DNA of 64,000 nucleotides from Micromonospora wenchangensis (GCF_002210435.1 NZ_MZMV01000030.1:1-64000), one strand, 5' to 3'; shown: positions 34,420 through 43,752, counted from the stretch's first letter. The notes: generated by a model not told the origin, from the letters alone. Numbers and translations are program-made.

Positions 34420-35811
34420 TCAAGCCGCCAACGCTTCACGGAGCGATCGGGCGGCCGGCAGCTCGGGCCACCGCCGTGCCAACGTCCTGTCCAGCGCCCG
34501 CAACTCTCCGGCGATCCGTCCCGACCCCGACTGCCGGCACACCTCGACGCAGACAAGACCCAATTCGGCAGCCCGCACCGGATCAGGATCGGCACCGGCA
34601 ACGACGACGTTGGCGAGTTTCGCCCGCAGATGCGCCAGGTCGCGGGCCAGGTGAGCCGGCGTCTCCTGGATCTTGCGCTCCAGGATCGCCGTCGCCGTTG
34701 TCGGGTCGCCCGCGCTGCGGTACGCGCTGGCGCTCTGCTCTTCCAGAGTGGCCAGGTCGTATCCGTGCAAGTAGAGCGGCGCTGTCGGGCGCACGTCGTC
34801 GGGATGCTCCCGCAGCAGGGCCGCCGCGGTGTCGAGGCAGTTACGGAAGCGGCCGACGTCACCGAGTTGGGCCCAGCCTCGGGCTTCCTGCTGGCTGGCC
34901 AGCGCGATCAACTTCGGGCTCACGTCGCCCCGTACGCGCTGGGCGGCGGCGGCTAAACCGACGACGGCTGCCGGGTCAGTGTCAAGGGTGGCGATGTTGC
35001 TCTTTCGCACGAGCATGTACGCCACCATCTCGTCATCGCCGGCGGCCTGTGCCCACTGTGAGGCCCGGTCGGACCAGTGCCAGGCGGCGGGCAGTTCCCC
35101 GGCGTCCTGGTGCAGCCAGCCGGCGAACTCGGCGTACTGGGTCAGCAGCCGCAGCACCGGCCGGTCGGCGCCCGGCGCGATGTGCCGGCGCAGGCTGTCG
35201 AGGACGTCGAGTTGCGCCATCACCGGCCCGAGGAGTTGCCGGGGGCCGAGCATCTTGTCGGCGGTGTAGTGCTCAGCGAGCAGCCGGCGGAAGTAGTCGA
35301 GAACCTGCGGGTCGGGTCGGCGTGGGCCGTCGAGCATCCGTCGTACCCGGTCAGCCTGGTCGAGGTCGGTCACGCCGGCCGGCAGCACGGCCCGCAGCGC
35401 GCCGGTGGCCAGCAGGTGAGAGAACTCGCGTCGCGTCAGGGCCACCTGCACGCTCCTTCCGTCCGCCGTCCGTAGCTCCAGCCTCACCGTATCGCCGGAG
35501 CCGGCGGCAATGCCGGCCCCTCGCGTTGCCCGATTCCGCTGCTTGTGGGCGGGGTCAGGCGGGGCCAGGGCGCGGAGCCGGGCCAGCAGCCCGCCGGTGT
35601 GCAGCGCCTCGTCAAGGGCCTTGACCACCGTAGGGTCGACGAGGTGTTCGCCACGTTCGGCGCGGGACAGGCGGCTGAAGTCGTAGTGGGTGGCTTTGCC
35701 GAGGGCCCGCAGCGACAGCCCGGCCTCGGTGCGGAGCTGCCGCAAGGCAAGGCCGAACACGGTTTGCACGGCCGGCACATTGGCCGGGTCAGGAAGCGTA
35801 TTCCCATCCAT
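34420..35811 (-). CDS. XRE-family regulator with TPR-like tail
   Basis: A 463-residue protein. Residues 10-75 are an XRE helix-turn-helix (LALRQLRTEAGLSLRALGKAT, then DFSRLSRAERG). The rest is a long helical region with TPR-like pairs. The ATG at 35811 is chosen since the HTH follows closely; the frame is open to 36144, but that extension overlaps the divergent gene. The 106-base divergent gap to 35918 contains the palindrome GGGGTCCCC, a possible operator. Confidence 0.8.
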   Translation of the reverse strand: MDGNTLPDPANVPAVQTVFGLALRQLRTEAGLSLRALGKATHYDFSRLSRAERGEHLVDPTVVKALDEALHTGGLLARLRALAPPDPAHKQRNRATRGAGIAAGSGDTVRLELRTADGRSVQVALTRREFSHLLATGALRAVLPAGVTDLDQADRVRRMLDGPRRPDPQVLDYFRRLLAEHYTADKMLGPRQLLGPVMAQLDVLDSLRRHIAPGADRPVLRLLTQYAEFAGWLHQDAGELPAAWHWSDRASQWAQAAGDDEMVAYMLVRKSNIATLDTDPAAVVGLAAAAQRVRGDVSPKLIALASQQEARGWAQLGDVGRFRNCLDTAAALLREHPDDVRPTAPLYLHGYDLATLEEQSASAYRSAGDPTTATAILERKIQETPAHLARDLAHLRAKLANVVVAGADPDPVRAAELGLVCVEVCRQSGSGRIAGELRALDRTLARRWPELPAARSLREALAA

Positions 35812-35917
35812 CCTGGCCGATGTTGCCGCAACACCCGCCCCATTCACAAGGGGTCCCCTAACGACCACGCTGGGTGAAGACCTGGCAGAGAGCCAAGGCA
35901 GACACAGAGGAGCAGAC

Positions 35918-36385
35918 ATGACCGCGACCGCGCTCAAACCGACGACCGCCCTGAGGCGAGGGTCTTCGCTGGTGTCCCCCGAACTGTTCGCGCGGCTCAC
36001 CGACCGCATCGCCAAGGACCACCCGGAGCTGCCCGACGGCATGCCGGCGCGCATCCTCGACCAGGCGCTGGCGTTCCTCGCCGCTGCCGCCGTCACGACC
36101 ACGCCGATCGGCCCCTCCGACATGGTCGACATCGGCTGGCACACCTTCCTCCTCTACAGCCGCGACTACAGCGAGTTCTGCGACCGGATCGCCGGCCGGT
36201 TCATCCACCACGAGCCGGAGGACGGCAGCGAGTGGCCGACCGTCCCCGCCCGTGGGGCCGTGCCACTGGCCCGGGCCGTCGACGCCATCGCCGCCGTCGG
36301 CTACCAAATCGACCGGCCGCTGTGGCGTGGCAAGGCGGACTGCACGCAGTGCCACGCCGGGTGCACCGACAGCCCGACACGCTGA
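35918..36385 (+). CDS. Small conserved-type protein resembling glycine-rich-domain-like (GRDP) proteins
   Basis: A 155-residue protein (MTATALKPTTALRRG start, CAGAGGAG upstream). The segment SDMVDIGWHTFLLYSRDYSEFC has the D..WH......Y..FC pattern of GRDP-like proteins, and the C-terminus has a CTQCHAGC Cys cluster that may bind metal. The biochemical role is unknown. It is divergent from the XRE regulator and may be its target. Confidence 0.65.
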   Translation: MTATALKPTTALRRGSSLVSPELFARLTDRIAKDHPELPDGMPARILDQALAFLAAAAVTTTPIGPSDMVDIGWHTFLLYSRDYSEFCDRIAGRFIHHEPEDGSEWPTVPARGAVPLARAVDAIAAVGYQIDRPLWRGKADCTQCHAGCTDSPTR

Positions 36386-36461
36386 GCTGAACCGCGCCCC
36401 GCCGCTGCGGCGACCGTAGGCTGCATGCGTCTACGGTCGCCGCAGTCAGCGAGGGAGTGGG

Positions 36462-37256
36462 ATGCCCGACCGCCACTGGGAGGACCTGCCAGCTACGGTT
36501 CGGCTTGCCATCGAGTCCCACATCGGCCCGGTCCGGGCAGCCCGGTCGGCGTCCACCGGTTCCGTGTCAAGCCTCGCCGCGACCCTGGACACCGACGGCG
36601 GGCGCATCTTCTGCAAGGCCATCCAGACGAGCAACCCCTTGGCCCGGATGCACCACGCCGAGGCCCGAGTCAATCCTTGGCTACCCGACATCGCACCCAG
36701 GCTGCGGTGGAAAATCGAGGAGAGCGACTGGCTGGCTCTCGGCTTCGATCACGTGCCCGGCCGGCACGCTGACCTGACCCCCGGGTCTACCGACCTGCCC
36801 GTCATCGCCGACACCCTGACCGCGCTCACACAAGGGCTGACCCCGTGCCCGCCGGTCCGAGTTCAGGCGGCGACCAAGCGCTGGGAGGGCTTCATCGCCC
36901 CTGAGTTGGTCGACGGGGAAACCCTCCTGCATACCGACGTCACGCCGTTCAACTTCCTGGTCGACACCCGGGTGCACGTCGTCGACTGGTCCATGCCGTG
37001 CCGGGGCGCGGCGTGGATCGACACCGCCCTGATGATCGTCCGACTCGTCCGAGCCGGACACAGCCCGGCGGACTCTGAAGAGTGGGCCGACCAGATCCCA
37101 GCGTGGAAGCAGGCCGCACCCGACGCAGTCGACGCCTTCGCCGCAGCGCTCGCTGACCTGTGGGAGCAGCGGCGGCAGGAGAGCCCGGCCCCGCATCGCG
37201 GACCGCTCGCGGTTGCTGCCCGCTCGTGGGCCAGCTACCGGGGTGCGTCGGCATGA
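36462..37256 (+). CDS. Aminoglycoside phosphotransferase-like (APH) kinase family protein
   Basis: A 264-residue protein of the APH/choline-kinase fold. The Brenner-like motif is LLHTDVTPFNFLV (about 150), followed by VHVVDWSMPCRGAAWIDTAL with the metal-binding D-W. The N-terminal lobe is short and has no clear Lys motif. Many such proteins phosphorylate small molecules other than antibiotics, so no resistance role is claimed. It is 76 bases downstream of the GRDP-like gene. Confidence 0.7.
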   Translation: MPDRHWEDLPATVRLAIESHIGPVRAARSASTGSVSSLAATLDTDGGRIFCKAIQTSNPLARMHHAEARVNPWLPDIAPRLRWKIEESDWLALGFDHVPGRHADLTPGSTDLPVIADTLTALTQGLTPCPPVRVQAATKRWEGFIAPELVDGETLLHTDVTPFNFLVDTRVHVVDWSMPCRGAAWIDTALMIVRLVRAGHSPADSEEWADQIPAWKQAAPDAVDAFAAALADLWEQRRQESPAPHRGPLAVAARSWASYRGASA

Positions 37257-37362
37257 CTAACTGCTCCTAACTAAATGAGGTTGGGCGTAACTGGACGGAC
37301 GTGAGGACCGTTCTGCATGAACGTGAGAGGTCAGTCCGCAGTAGCTTGATCTGATCTGTGCG

Positions 37363-37672
37363 TTGAGTCCGGTTGGCAGCGGCCGCACCCCCACCCACGA
37401 CCTCCGCGAGATCTTCAACGCCATCCTCTACGTCAACCGCACCGGCATCGCCTGGCGCTACCTACCCCACGACTTCCCACCCCACCCGACGGTCTACGGC
37501 TACTTCGCCGCCTGGAGCAAAGAAGGCATCCTCACCGCACTCAACTACCAACTCACCGGCCTCGTCCGTGACCACCACGGCCGCACCACCACACCCACCG
37601 CATCCATCATGGACAGCCAAAGCGTCAGAACTCCACCAACGTCCCACTGTCCACACAGCGCACCGACGCCGG
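37363..37672 (+). pseudogene. IS5-type transposase, N-terminal half
   Basis: The frame reads LREIFNAILYVNRTGIAWRY, LPHDFPPHPTVYGYFAAWSK and SIMDSQSVRT, the start of an IS5-family (DUF4096/DDE) transposase with its first catalytic Asp in MDSQ. A one-base loss near 37630 shifts frame; the next frame continues STNVPLSTQRTDAGK. The sequence then stops making sense at 37672. The other half is at 40247. Confidence 0.75.
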
Positions 37673-37824
37673 AAAGTGCACTGCCCTCGTAGCGTGGAGG
37701 CACGCCTACTGCTGATCGTGGGTGCGGCGTGCCGTCACGCACCAGTGCTCTCGCTGGGCCCAGCATGCGCAGCTGCCGATGCGGATGGGGCTGCCATGCC
37801 GCGAGCGCGTCGACCGTGGAGGGA

Positions 37825-38784
37825 TCACGCCCTAGCCCGGTTGAATCGGGCGCCCCATTTGTGGATCTGCTCGAGCAGTTCGGGCGGGTCGAGGACACGG
37901 AAGTCGGCGCCGAGCGCTCCCAGTGCCATGGTCGGCCAGTCCAGGGAGTCGGCGGTCATCCGCACTCGGCAGTGCTTGGCGTCGAGCTCCTCGACTGTAC
38001 CCCACCGACCGATCCGCTCGCGCACGGCTGCGGCCGGGGCGTCGACCAAGGCCTCCACCCGGTACGGGCGGGACAGGTTGCCCAGGCTGGTGCGGACGAA
38101 CTCGGCCGCGTCCGCGGCGGGCAGGTCGCGGGGCCGGAACCGGGAGCCGGTGCCGTGTGGCGCGGTGAGGCGGTCGATTCGGAAGCTGCGCCAGTGGTGC
38201 CGGGTGAGGTCGTAGGCGACCAGGTACCAGCGGCGGCCGAGGGAAACCAGCCGATGCGGCTCGACGTGCCGCTCGGTGTGCTGACCGTCGGCGGCGGTGT
38301 AGGAGAAGCGGAGGTGTTCACTGTCCCGGCAGGCCAGCGCGACCGCGGTGAGCACGCCCGGGTCGACGCCTGGCCGGGTCGGGCTGTCCCAGCCGGCGGG
38401 CAGGGTCATCGCGCGCAGCGCCTCGACTTGGCGCCGTAGCCGGGTCGGCATCACCTGCACCACCTTGGCCAGCATCCGCACGGAGGACTCGGCGAGGCCC
38501 TCCACCGAGCTGTGCGCGGCGGCCTGCAGCCCCACGGCTAGGGCGACTGCCTCCTCGTCGTCGACCACTAGCGGCGGTAATGACGCGCCCGCGGTGAGCT
38601 GGTAGCCGCCGTCGACGCCGCGCTGCGCCTCGACCGGGTAGCCCAGCTCGCGCAGCCGGTCGATGTCACGGCGCAGGGTGCGGACGGAGACGCCCAGCCG
38701 CTCGGCCAGTTCGGTGCCCAGCCAGTACCGGTGGGTCTGGAGCAAGGACAGCAGCCGCAGTGTCCGGGTGCTGGTGTTCGCCAT
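37825..38784 (-). CDS. WYL-domain transcriptional regulator (YafY/DeoR-like)
   Basis: A 319-residue protein. Residues 5-60 are a winged HTH (LGTELAERLGVSVRTLRRDI), residues 75-130 a helical linker, and residues 150-225 the WYL domain (HVEPHRLVSLGRRWYLVAYD). A C-terminal WCX-like extension follows. WYL regulators respond to ligands or nucleic acids, often repressing a divergent neighbour. Here the DinB-like gene starts 91 bases away on the other strand and is the likely target. Confidence 0.87.
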   Translation of the reverse strand: MANTSTRTLRLLSLLQTHRYWLGTELAERLGVSVRTLRRDIDRLRELGYPVEAQRGVDGGYQLTAGASLPPLVVDDEEAVALAVGLQAAAHSSVEGLAESSVRMLAKVVQVMPTRLRRQVEALRAMTLPAGWDSPTRPGVDPGVLTAVALACRDSEHLRFSYTAADGQHTERHVEPHRLVSLGRRWYLVAYDLTRHHWRSFRIDRLTAPHGTGSRFRPRDLPAADAAEFVRTSLGNLSRPYRVEALVDAPAAAVRERIGRWGTVEELDAKHCRVRMTADSLDWPTMALGALGADFRVLDPPELLEQIHKWGARFNRARA

Positions 38785-38874
38785 GATCTCGATTCTTCCG
38801 CAATTCAGGCCAGAAAGTGACCGCTATGGTCCCTAGCGTGTCCTTGACCGAACCATCAGGAAAGGCAAGAGACC

Positions 38875-39435
38875 ATGACCGTCGACGAAGCGACCACCCG
38901 CGACCTGTCCCCCGCGACCGCCGTCACCGGCGAGCGCGCCGACCTGCTGGCGATGCTGGCCAAACACCGGCACTTCCTGCGCTTCACCACCCGCGACCTC
39001 AGCGACGAGCAGGCCGGGCGCCGGACCACCACCAGCGAGCTGTGCCTCGGCGGCCTGATCAAGCACGTCACCTCGGCCGAACGGAACTGGGTGGGCTTCA
39101 TCCTGGACGGCAAGTCGGCGATGGGGGGTGACTTCACCGATATGACCGAGGCCGACTGGGCCCGACGGGCCGACGAGTTCCGGATGCTGCCCGACGAGAC
39201 GCTGGCCGGTGTGCTGACCGACTACGCCGACGTGGCCCGCCGCACCGACGAAGTGGTCGCCACCCTGCCCGACCTGGACGCCACCCAGGAACTGCCGAAG
39301 GCCCCGTGGTTCCAGCCCGAGGACCGGTGGTCGGCCCGCCGGGTGCTGATGCACATCATCACCGAGACCTCCCAGCACGCCGGCCACGCCGACATCATCC
39401 GCGAGTCCCTGGACGGCGCCAAGAGCATGGGCTAA
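38875..39435 (+). CDS. DinB-like (DUF664) four-helix protein
   Basis: A 186-residue protein of the DinB/YfiT-like metal-binding bundle, with His residues in LIKHVTSAERNWV, and HIITETSQHAGHADIIRE near the C-terminus. Members are often thiol transferases (mycothiol or bacillithiol dependent) or of unknown role. It is divergent from the WYL regulator. Confidence 0.83.
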   Translation: MTVDEATTRDLSPATAVTGERADLLAMLAKHRHFLRFTTRDLSDEQAGRRTTTSELCLGGLIKHVTSAERNWVGFILDGKSAMGGDFTDMTEADWARRADEFRMLPDETLAGVLTDYADVARRTDEVVATLPDLDATQELPKAPWFQPEDRWSARRVLMHIITETSQHAGHADIIRESLDGAKSMG

Positions 39436-39436
39436 A

Positions 39437-39600
39437 GCGCTGGGGCGGCCATTCACCCGTCGGAGCATCCGCAAGCTCGCCGGCTACCTCACCGCGCAGC
39501 TCGCCCGTCCGATGGAGATCGGGCGGGAACGGCTGCGGCAGATCTTGCACCGGCATGGCATCACCTTTCAGCGGACCAAGACCTGGAGGAATCCACCGAA
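39437..39600 (+). pseudogene. IS630-type transposase fragment
   Basis: The frame reads ALGRPFTRRSIRKLAGYL and IGRERLRQILHRHGITFQRT, closely matching the middle of the larger IS630-type transposase at 50782-52077 (LGRPFTRWSVRKLADHL and VGRERLRQILHRHRITFQRT). Only about 55 codons remain, directly after the DinB-like stop. It shows that this IS family was active here more than once. Confidence 0.75.
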
Positions 39601-39644
39601 CCCTCCACTCGGGCGGCCCAACCCAACGCCTCAAACGTTCTTGT

Positions 39645-40163
39645 TCACGGCACTGGCGACGGCGCCTGCACGTCGCGAACCATGCGAATCTCCCGCACGC
39701 CGTCCTCGACCTGGGTCGTCCCGTCGGCAACGAAGCCGTGCTTGCGGTAGAACGCCTGCGCGCGAGGGTTGGGATCGGCGACCCACAGCGCCGCCGACTC
39801 CGCAGGGTCGATGACAGCCTGCAACAACGCTCGCCCAGCACCCGTGCCGTGGTCGGCCGTGTACACATAGAGGACATACAGCTGCCTTGCCCACACCGCC
39901 GCAGCGTCCAGCGGCGGACCCGACATCGCGATCCCGATCAACTCGCCCTCCCGCTCGGCCACAGCCGCCCGGTTTTCGCGATAGCGCTCGTCGGTCAAGG
40001 CGGCAGTCCAGAACCGCTCCCGAGCGGCCGGGAGACTCGGATCATCCAGCACCGCATCCGACATGAGCCCGCGATACGTCTGCTGCCAGCACCGAACATG
40101 CACACACGCCATCTGGGCGACGTCCTCGACCCGGGCCAAGCGAACAGTCAGCGAGGAACCCAC
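39645..40163 (-). CDS. GNAT-family N-acetyltransferase
   Basis: A 172-residue acetyltransferase. The N-terminus VRLARVEDVAQMACVHVRCWQQTYRG is the usual beta1-alpha1 of GNAT proteins. LYVLYVYTADHGTGAGRALLQ contains the acetyl-CoA loop (HGTGAGRA in place of Q/RxxGxG/A), and NPRAQAFYRKHGFV is the C-terminal motif. The acceptor is unknown. Confidence 0.86.
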   Translation of the reverse strand: MGSSLTVRLARVEDVAQMACVHVRCWQQTYRGLMSDAVLDDPSLPAARERFWTAALTDERYRENRAAVAEREGELIGIAMSGPPLDAAAVWARQLYVLYVYTADHGTGAGRALLQAVIDPAESAALWVADPNPRAQAFYRKHGFVADGTTQVEDGVREIRMVRDVQAPSPVP

Positions 40164-40246
40164 CGCCGAATCGTAGGCCGCGCCCAGATGCTCGCCGAAC
40201 CGGACTCGCGGCGGCCGCTCGGTCGTCAGCCCGGGCGCCGGGCACG

Positions 40247-40429
40247 GACGCCGGCAAGAAGATCGTCGGCCGCAAACGCGGAATCATCACCGACACCCTC
40301 GGCCCGCTCCTCGCCGTCATCGTCACCGCCGCAAGCGTCAGCGACAACACCATCGGCAAGGACCTGCTCGACCAAGTCACCGGGGTAGCCCAGGTTGATC
40401 ACCGATGCACCCGATGCCGCCCGCCGTGA
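40247..40429 (+). pseudogene. IS5-type transposase, C-terminal part
   Basis: It reads DAGKKIVGRKRGIITDTLG and then LLAVIVTAASVSDNTIGKDL, the conserved segment with the second catalytic Asp of IS5-family transposases. It ends at a stop at 40427-40429 without the final Glu region. It is the missing continuation of the fragment at 37363-37672. Confidence 0.75.
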
Positions 40430-40500
40430 ATTAGAATTCACAGCGATCGATCTGTGTGATAGCTTGTTACCCTCGCCCAGTCGTTGCCTGGAGGGCAATA

Positions 40501-40728
40501 ATGATCGCTCGGGTCGCGCTCGTCGCCACACTGGTTGTGGCGGTTTGGGCTGGAGGCGGCGCGCCAGCTCAAGCCACTACCGGCATGTACACGTACATGG
40601 GCGAATACTCCTCCTTGTATGACTGCGACGCTGCAGGCTACGTCGGAATTAACGACGGTGGCTGGACCGAATACCGCTGCATCGCGGCCGGCGGCGGCTA
40701 CTACTCGCTCTACCGGCTCGAGTACTGA
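40501..40728 (+). CDS. Small secreted peptide, unknown function
   Basis: A 75-residue protein from ATG 40501 with TGGAGGG upstream. Residues 1-25 form a signal peptide (ARVALVATLVVAVWAGGGA, cleavage near AQA). The mature part has two Cys (YDCDAAGY and YRCIAAGG) and many Tyr/Gly, so it may be a disulfide-bonded exported peptide. The 204 bases that follow hold no gene. Confidence 0.55.
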   Translation: MIARVALVATLVVAVWAGGGAPAQATTGMYTYMGEYSSLYDCDAAGYVGINDGGWTEYRCIAAGGGYYSLYRLEY

Positions 40729-40932
40729 CGAGAACGGTGGCTGGGTACGGCAGTAGACCCCGATGATCAGCGTGCTGGTCGGTTGCCGTACTGCCGCCTC
40801 AACTGCGTTTCGCAGTCGCAGCTCCGCTAGTAGTGCTTTGTTTGGTCGTTGCGGCGTGTCGCTTGTACGGGGATCGTGGCGGTGTTTGGCTGCGGTGCGT
40901 GCACGCTACTCGTCGACGCTTACCCCGGCTAG

Positions 40933-41550
40933 CTAGCTCGCTCCACGCGGGTGGGGGCTACTACGGCTCCCATCCGAGAAGCAGCTGGTCATGCAAGGAC
41001 CGTTCCCATGGTCGTGTGGGGGAAGGTCCCGGCTGAGTTTGAGCGGCGGGTCCGTCCAGACGGGATCGCCCAATTTGGAGGCCAGGCTGTTCGCCACGAG
41101 CGACGTCAGGATGACGGCCTCGCGAAGGTCCTTCAACAGGTCCGGATCGGTGTCTCCGCCGAGGCGGTGGTGCATCAGTTCGACCAGGCGGACCTGCTGC
41201 CATAGATTGATGATCTCTTCCGCTAGCTCAGGGTTGGAAACAGCGTTCACTGCACGCAGCAAGGATGCGCGCGCGGCCTCCTCGCGTTCGCTGGCGGCGT
41301 CGCGACCGTCACCGGTTTCCGCAGCCCCATAGAGTGCCCGCACGTAGAGGGTGACGGCCTGGTGGTAGTCAACCGCCGCTAGGCGGCCCTGAATCAGGGA
41401 GGATCGTTCCCGTTCGGCTCGGTTGTCGGCCAGCTCTTGCTCGGCGGCAACGGCCTGTCGGCGGGCGCTGCTCGCCTGCAAAGCGGCGATCACCGCTGCG
41501 ATGACGGCGACCAAGGCCGCGACTAGCCCTACCCACGCAGCGGCATCCAC
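40933..41550 (-). CDS. Membrane-anchored coiled-coil protein, unknown function
   Basis: A 205-residue protein. Residues 4-25 form one membrane helix (WVGLVAALVAVIAAVIAALQ), followed by an Ala/Glu/Arg-rich coiled coil (RRQAVAAEQELADNRAERER) and a helical domain. No family motif was recognised. It lies between the peptide gene and the prophage remnant. Confidence 0.55.
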   Translation of the reverse strand: MDAAAWVGLVAALVAVIAAVIAALQASSARRQAVAAEQELADNRAERERSSLIQGRLAAVDYHQAVTLYVRALYGAAETGDGRDAASEREEAARASLLRAVNAVSNPELAEEIINLWQQVRLVELMHHRLGGDTDPDLLKDLREAVILTSLVANSLASKLGDPVWTDPPLKLSRDLPPHDHGNGPCMTSCFSDGSRSSPHPRGAS

Positions 41551-41763
41551 GACTTCGAGTATCGGCGACCGCCGCGCCTAACCTGGGAAGCAACGCCGGA
41601 CTGACAGACGACCGGGCCGGTCGTCTTGCCTATCAATCGCCATCTACGAGGAGACCTGATTCGTGTCGGCTCCTACTTATCGTCGTCACTCACGGTTACC
41701 CGGTTGAGGTGGCGCTGCCGAATTCGCATCGATTGAATACGCTCTCCTAGCAGTCTCGGCCCC

Positions 41764-41925
41764 CTACTTCTGCACTTGGCGGACCGTGCCGCCGCCGCCC
41801 TTGCGCACGTCGGCGATCTCCGCGTCCGTCTTCGACGCGTACTCCCCGCCGGTCCGGCCGTCCCCGTAGGACAGCACCCATACCGTCGCGCCCGCCTTGC
41901 GGGCGCCGCACCTGCCGCACGCCAT
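41764..41925 (-). CDS. Short actinophage-type head protein
   Basis: A 53-residue protein (MACGRCGARKAGATVWVLSY, then TGGEYASKTDAEIADVRKGG). It has an N-terminal Cys cluster and the layout of the small protein often found beside capsid genes of actinophages. It begins 12 bases after the end of the head protease and has AGGGAAGGA-like upstream sequence. This supports a prophage remnant. Confidence 0.6.
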   Translation of the reverse strand: MACGRCGARKAGATVWVLSYGDGRTGGEYASKTDAEIADVRKGGGGTVRQVQK

Positions 41926-41937
41926 CGCGCTCCTTCC

Positions 41938-43400
41938 CTACTTCGCGTGCACCTCAGCGGCCGGCGCCGCCACCAGCGTCTTCCGGTCGCGGCCGATCGT
42001 CGCCGCGATCCGCTCCGCGTTCGCCGCGGTGGCGGCCCGCTGCCGCTCGGCGGCGAACCCGGCGGCCACGGCCCGGGCACCGCCGCGTCGAGCGCCTGCG
42101 GCGACAGCGGCTCCCGCTGCCGGCGCAGCGTCGGGTCCGACGCCTTCCAGCCGGCCCACCCGGAGGCGACCATCGCGTACGCCCAGCCGCCGGACGACCG
42201 GCCCCGCACGACGGGGAACCCGCCGACGTTGACGCACAGCGCCGCGACGAGCTGTCGCGCCCCGCCGATCCACCGCCAGTCCCCCGACAAGGGCGACCGA
42301 CGCGGCAGCTGCACCTGCTCCTCGGTGGCCTCCGGCACCAGCGACCCCGCGACCCACGTGCCTTGGGCGTCCCGCCCGGCCCGCACCACGGCGACCTGCG
42401 TACCCGTGTCGTCGTAGTGCTCCACGGCGGCCGCCGCGCTGGCGGACAGGTCGGCGTGCCCGGTGCCGGCCGTGATGTGCCCGACCGCGACCAGCTCCCC
42501 CTCCGCAGTTTGGATCTCCGGCCGGCGGAACCAGTCGAAGCCGCCCTCGTCCGGCGGCAGCACGCACTGCCCGCCGGTCAGGAACGACAGGTGGCAGTCC
42601 CGGTCGGCGAGGTGCCCGAACACCCGCCCGTCGGCGGTCACCGTGATCGGCGTCAGCTCGGTCAGGCCCGGGTCGTCGAACCACGTCCTCGGCGGGTACA
42701 GCGGCGCGACCTGCTTCTTCGCCGCCGCCTCGCCCAAGGCCGCGACCGCCTCTTCCTCCTTCGGCTCCTCGTCTGCGGGCTCCTCCTCGGCGGGCTCGTC
42801 GTCGACGAGCTCCAGCTTCGCGTCGGGGAACGCCTGCGTGCCGACGAGCGTCACCGCCATGACCCGGCCCTTGGTCACCGTGATGTACGGCTCCTCGCCG
42901 GCCTCCATGAAGGCTTCCCACTCCTCGTCGGACATGTCCTCGATCGGCGTGCCCTTCTCGTCGGTGAACATGAACTCGAAGTCGTCCAGGTCCACGCTCG
43001 GGAACAGCACCCCGGCGCGCAGCAGCTCCAGCGCCTCGCCCAGCTCCGGCACCGCGTCGATGAAGTCGCCCGTCCCGGCCAGCCGGCTCTTCTGCACCTC
43101 GCCGGCCGTGATCCGGCCGATCGTCACCGCGCCCTCGTGCCCGGGGGCGCCCTCACGCGCCCACCTCAGCGGCAGCGGCAGGTCGCGGAACGACCAGTCC
43201 CCGTCCGCCGCGAAGATCCGCCGGTCGCCCGACTTGGCACCCAGCGGCGCCAGCACACCCTTCCACGTCGCCATCTGCTTGCCACCCTTCGCGGCTGCCG
43301 CCGCCGTCACCGTGATGTCCAACCCGATGGCCCGGTCACGCCGGGGCCACGGGTGCTTCGGGACCGCAGGCAGGGGCTCGTCGGCCTCCACCTCGATCAT
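41938..43400 (-). pseudogene. Phage head maturation protease-like gene with a C-terminal frameshift
   Basis: From ATG 43400 (MIEVEADEPLPAV) the frame reads TWKGVLAPLGAKSGDRRIFA, SFRDLPLPLRWAREGAPGHE and AVTIGRITAGEV, which resembles actinophage capsid proteases. A long acidic linker (EEEPADEEPKEEE) and a second domain follow. Near 42090 the sense moves to the next frame, ending AAERQRAATAANAERIAATI and GRDRKTLVAAPAAEVHAK at 41938. A one-base indel is the simplest reading. No portal, capsid or tail genes are nearby, so only a slice of a prophage is left. Confidence 0.6.
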
Positions 43401-43404
43401 CGCG

Positions 43405-43752
43405 CTGGAGTTCCTGTCCGAAGCCCTTCGGATCGCCCGCGCCATCGTGAACGCCGAGAAGCACCCCGACGAAGCCGTCGTTGTGCTGGACGACGACCAC
43501 GTAGGCGTCCTGTCACGGATCATCCACGACCACGCACCGCCCGGCCTCACTGTCACGGAGAGAAACCTGGCCGAGGAGATCGACCAGGTGGTCACCCGGA
43601 CCCTTGCCCAATCATGGGACAACGTAGACGCTCGCAACCGAGGCGTCCGCCGCGCCACCGCCGCCGTCTTCCGCCGGTACATGCTGAAGCCGGTTGGAGA
43701 GCCGTATGACTCCACCGTCGCCTACATCGAAGCCCACTACCTCGTTGACTGA
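43405..43752 (+). pseudogene. 5'-truncated gene at the prophage junction
   Basis: On the plus strand the frame reads LEFLSEALRIARAIVNAEKH, then AVVVLDDDHVGVLSRIIHDH and ends AYIEAHYLVD. The acidic, balanced composition looks like a true protein, while the opposite frame does not. No start with a ribosome site is seen at its left end (GTG 43447 is possible), and it abuts the prophage protease start at 43400. The gene was probably cut by the prophage. Function unknown. Confidence 0.45.

Larger units (their letters stand above)
37665..40254. mobile_element. Segment splitting an IS5-type transposase, flanked by 8-bp direct repeats
   Basis: GACGCCGG occurs at 37665-37672, the end of the N-terminal half, and again at 40247-40254, the start of the C-terminal half. 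Joining the halves at this octamer restores the protein order (STQRTDAGK then KIVGRKRG). The 2.57 kb between carries WYL, DinB and GNAT genes and an IS630 fragment. The repeats could be a target-site duplication. They could also reflect codon conservation in two IS copies; no terminal inverted repeats are obvious. Confidence 0.45.

Noticed and set aside
40748-40796. Inverted repeat CGGCAGTA/TACTGCCG after the small peptide gene
   Set aside because: The 33-base loop is too long for a confident terminator, and no other support exists.
42463-43380. Plus-strand open frame across the prophage protease
   Set aside because: It is the mirror of a motif-bearing minus-strand gene; only the part after 43405 looks natural.
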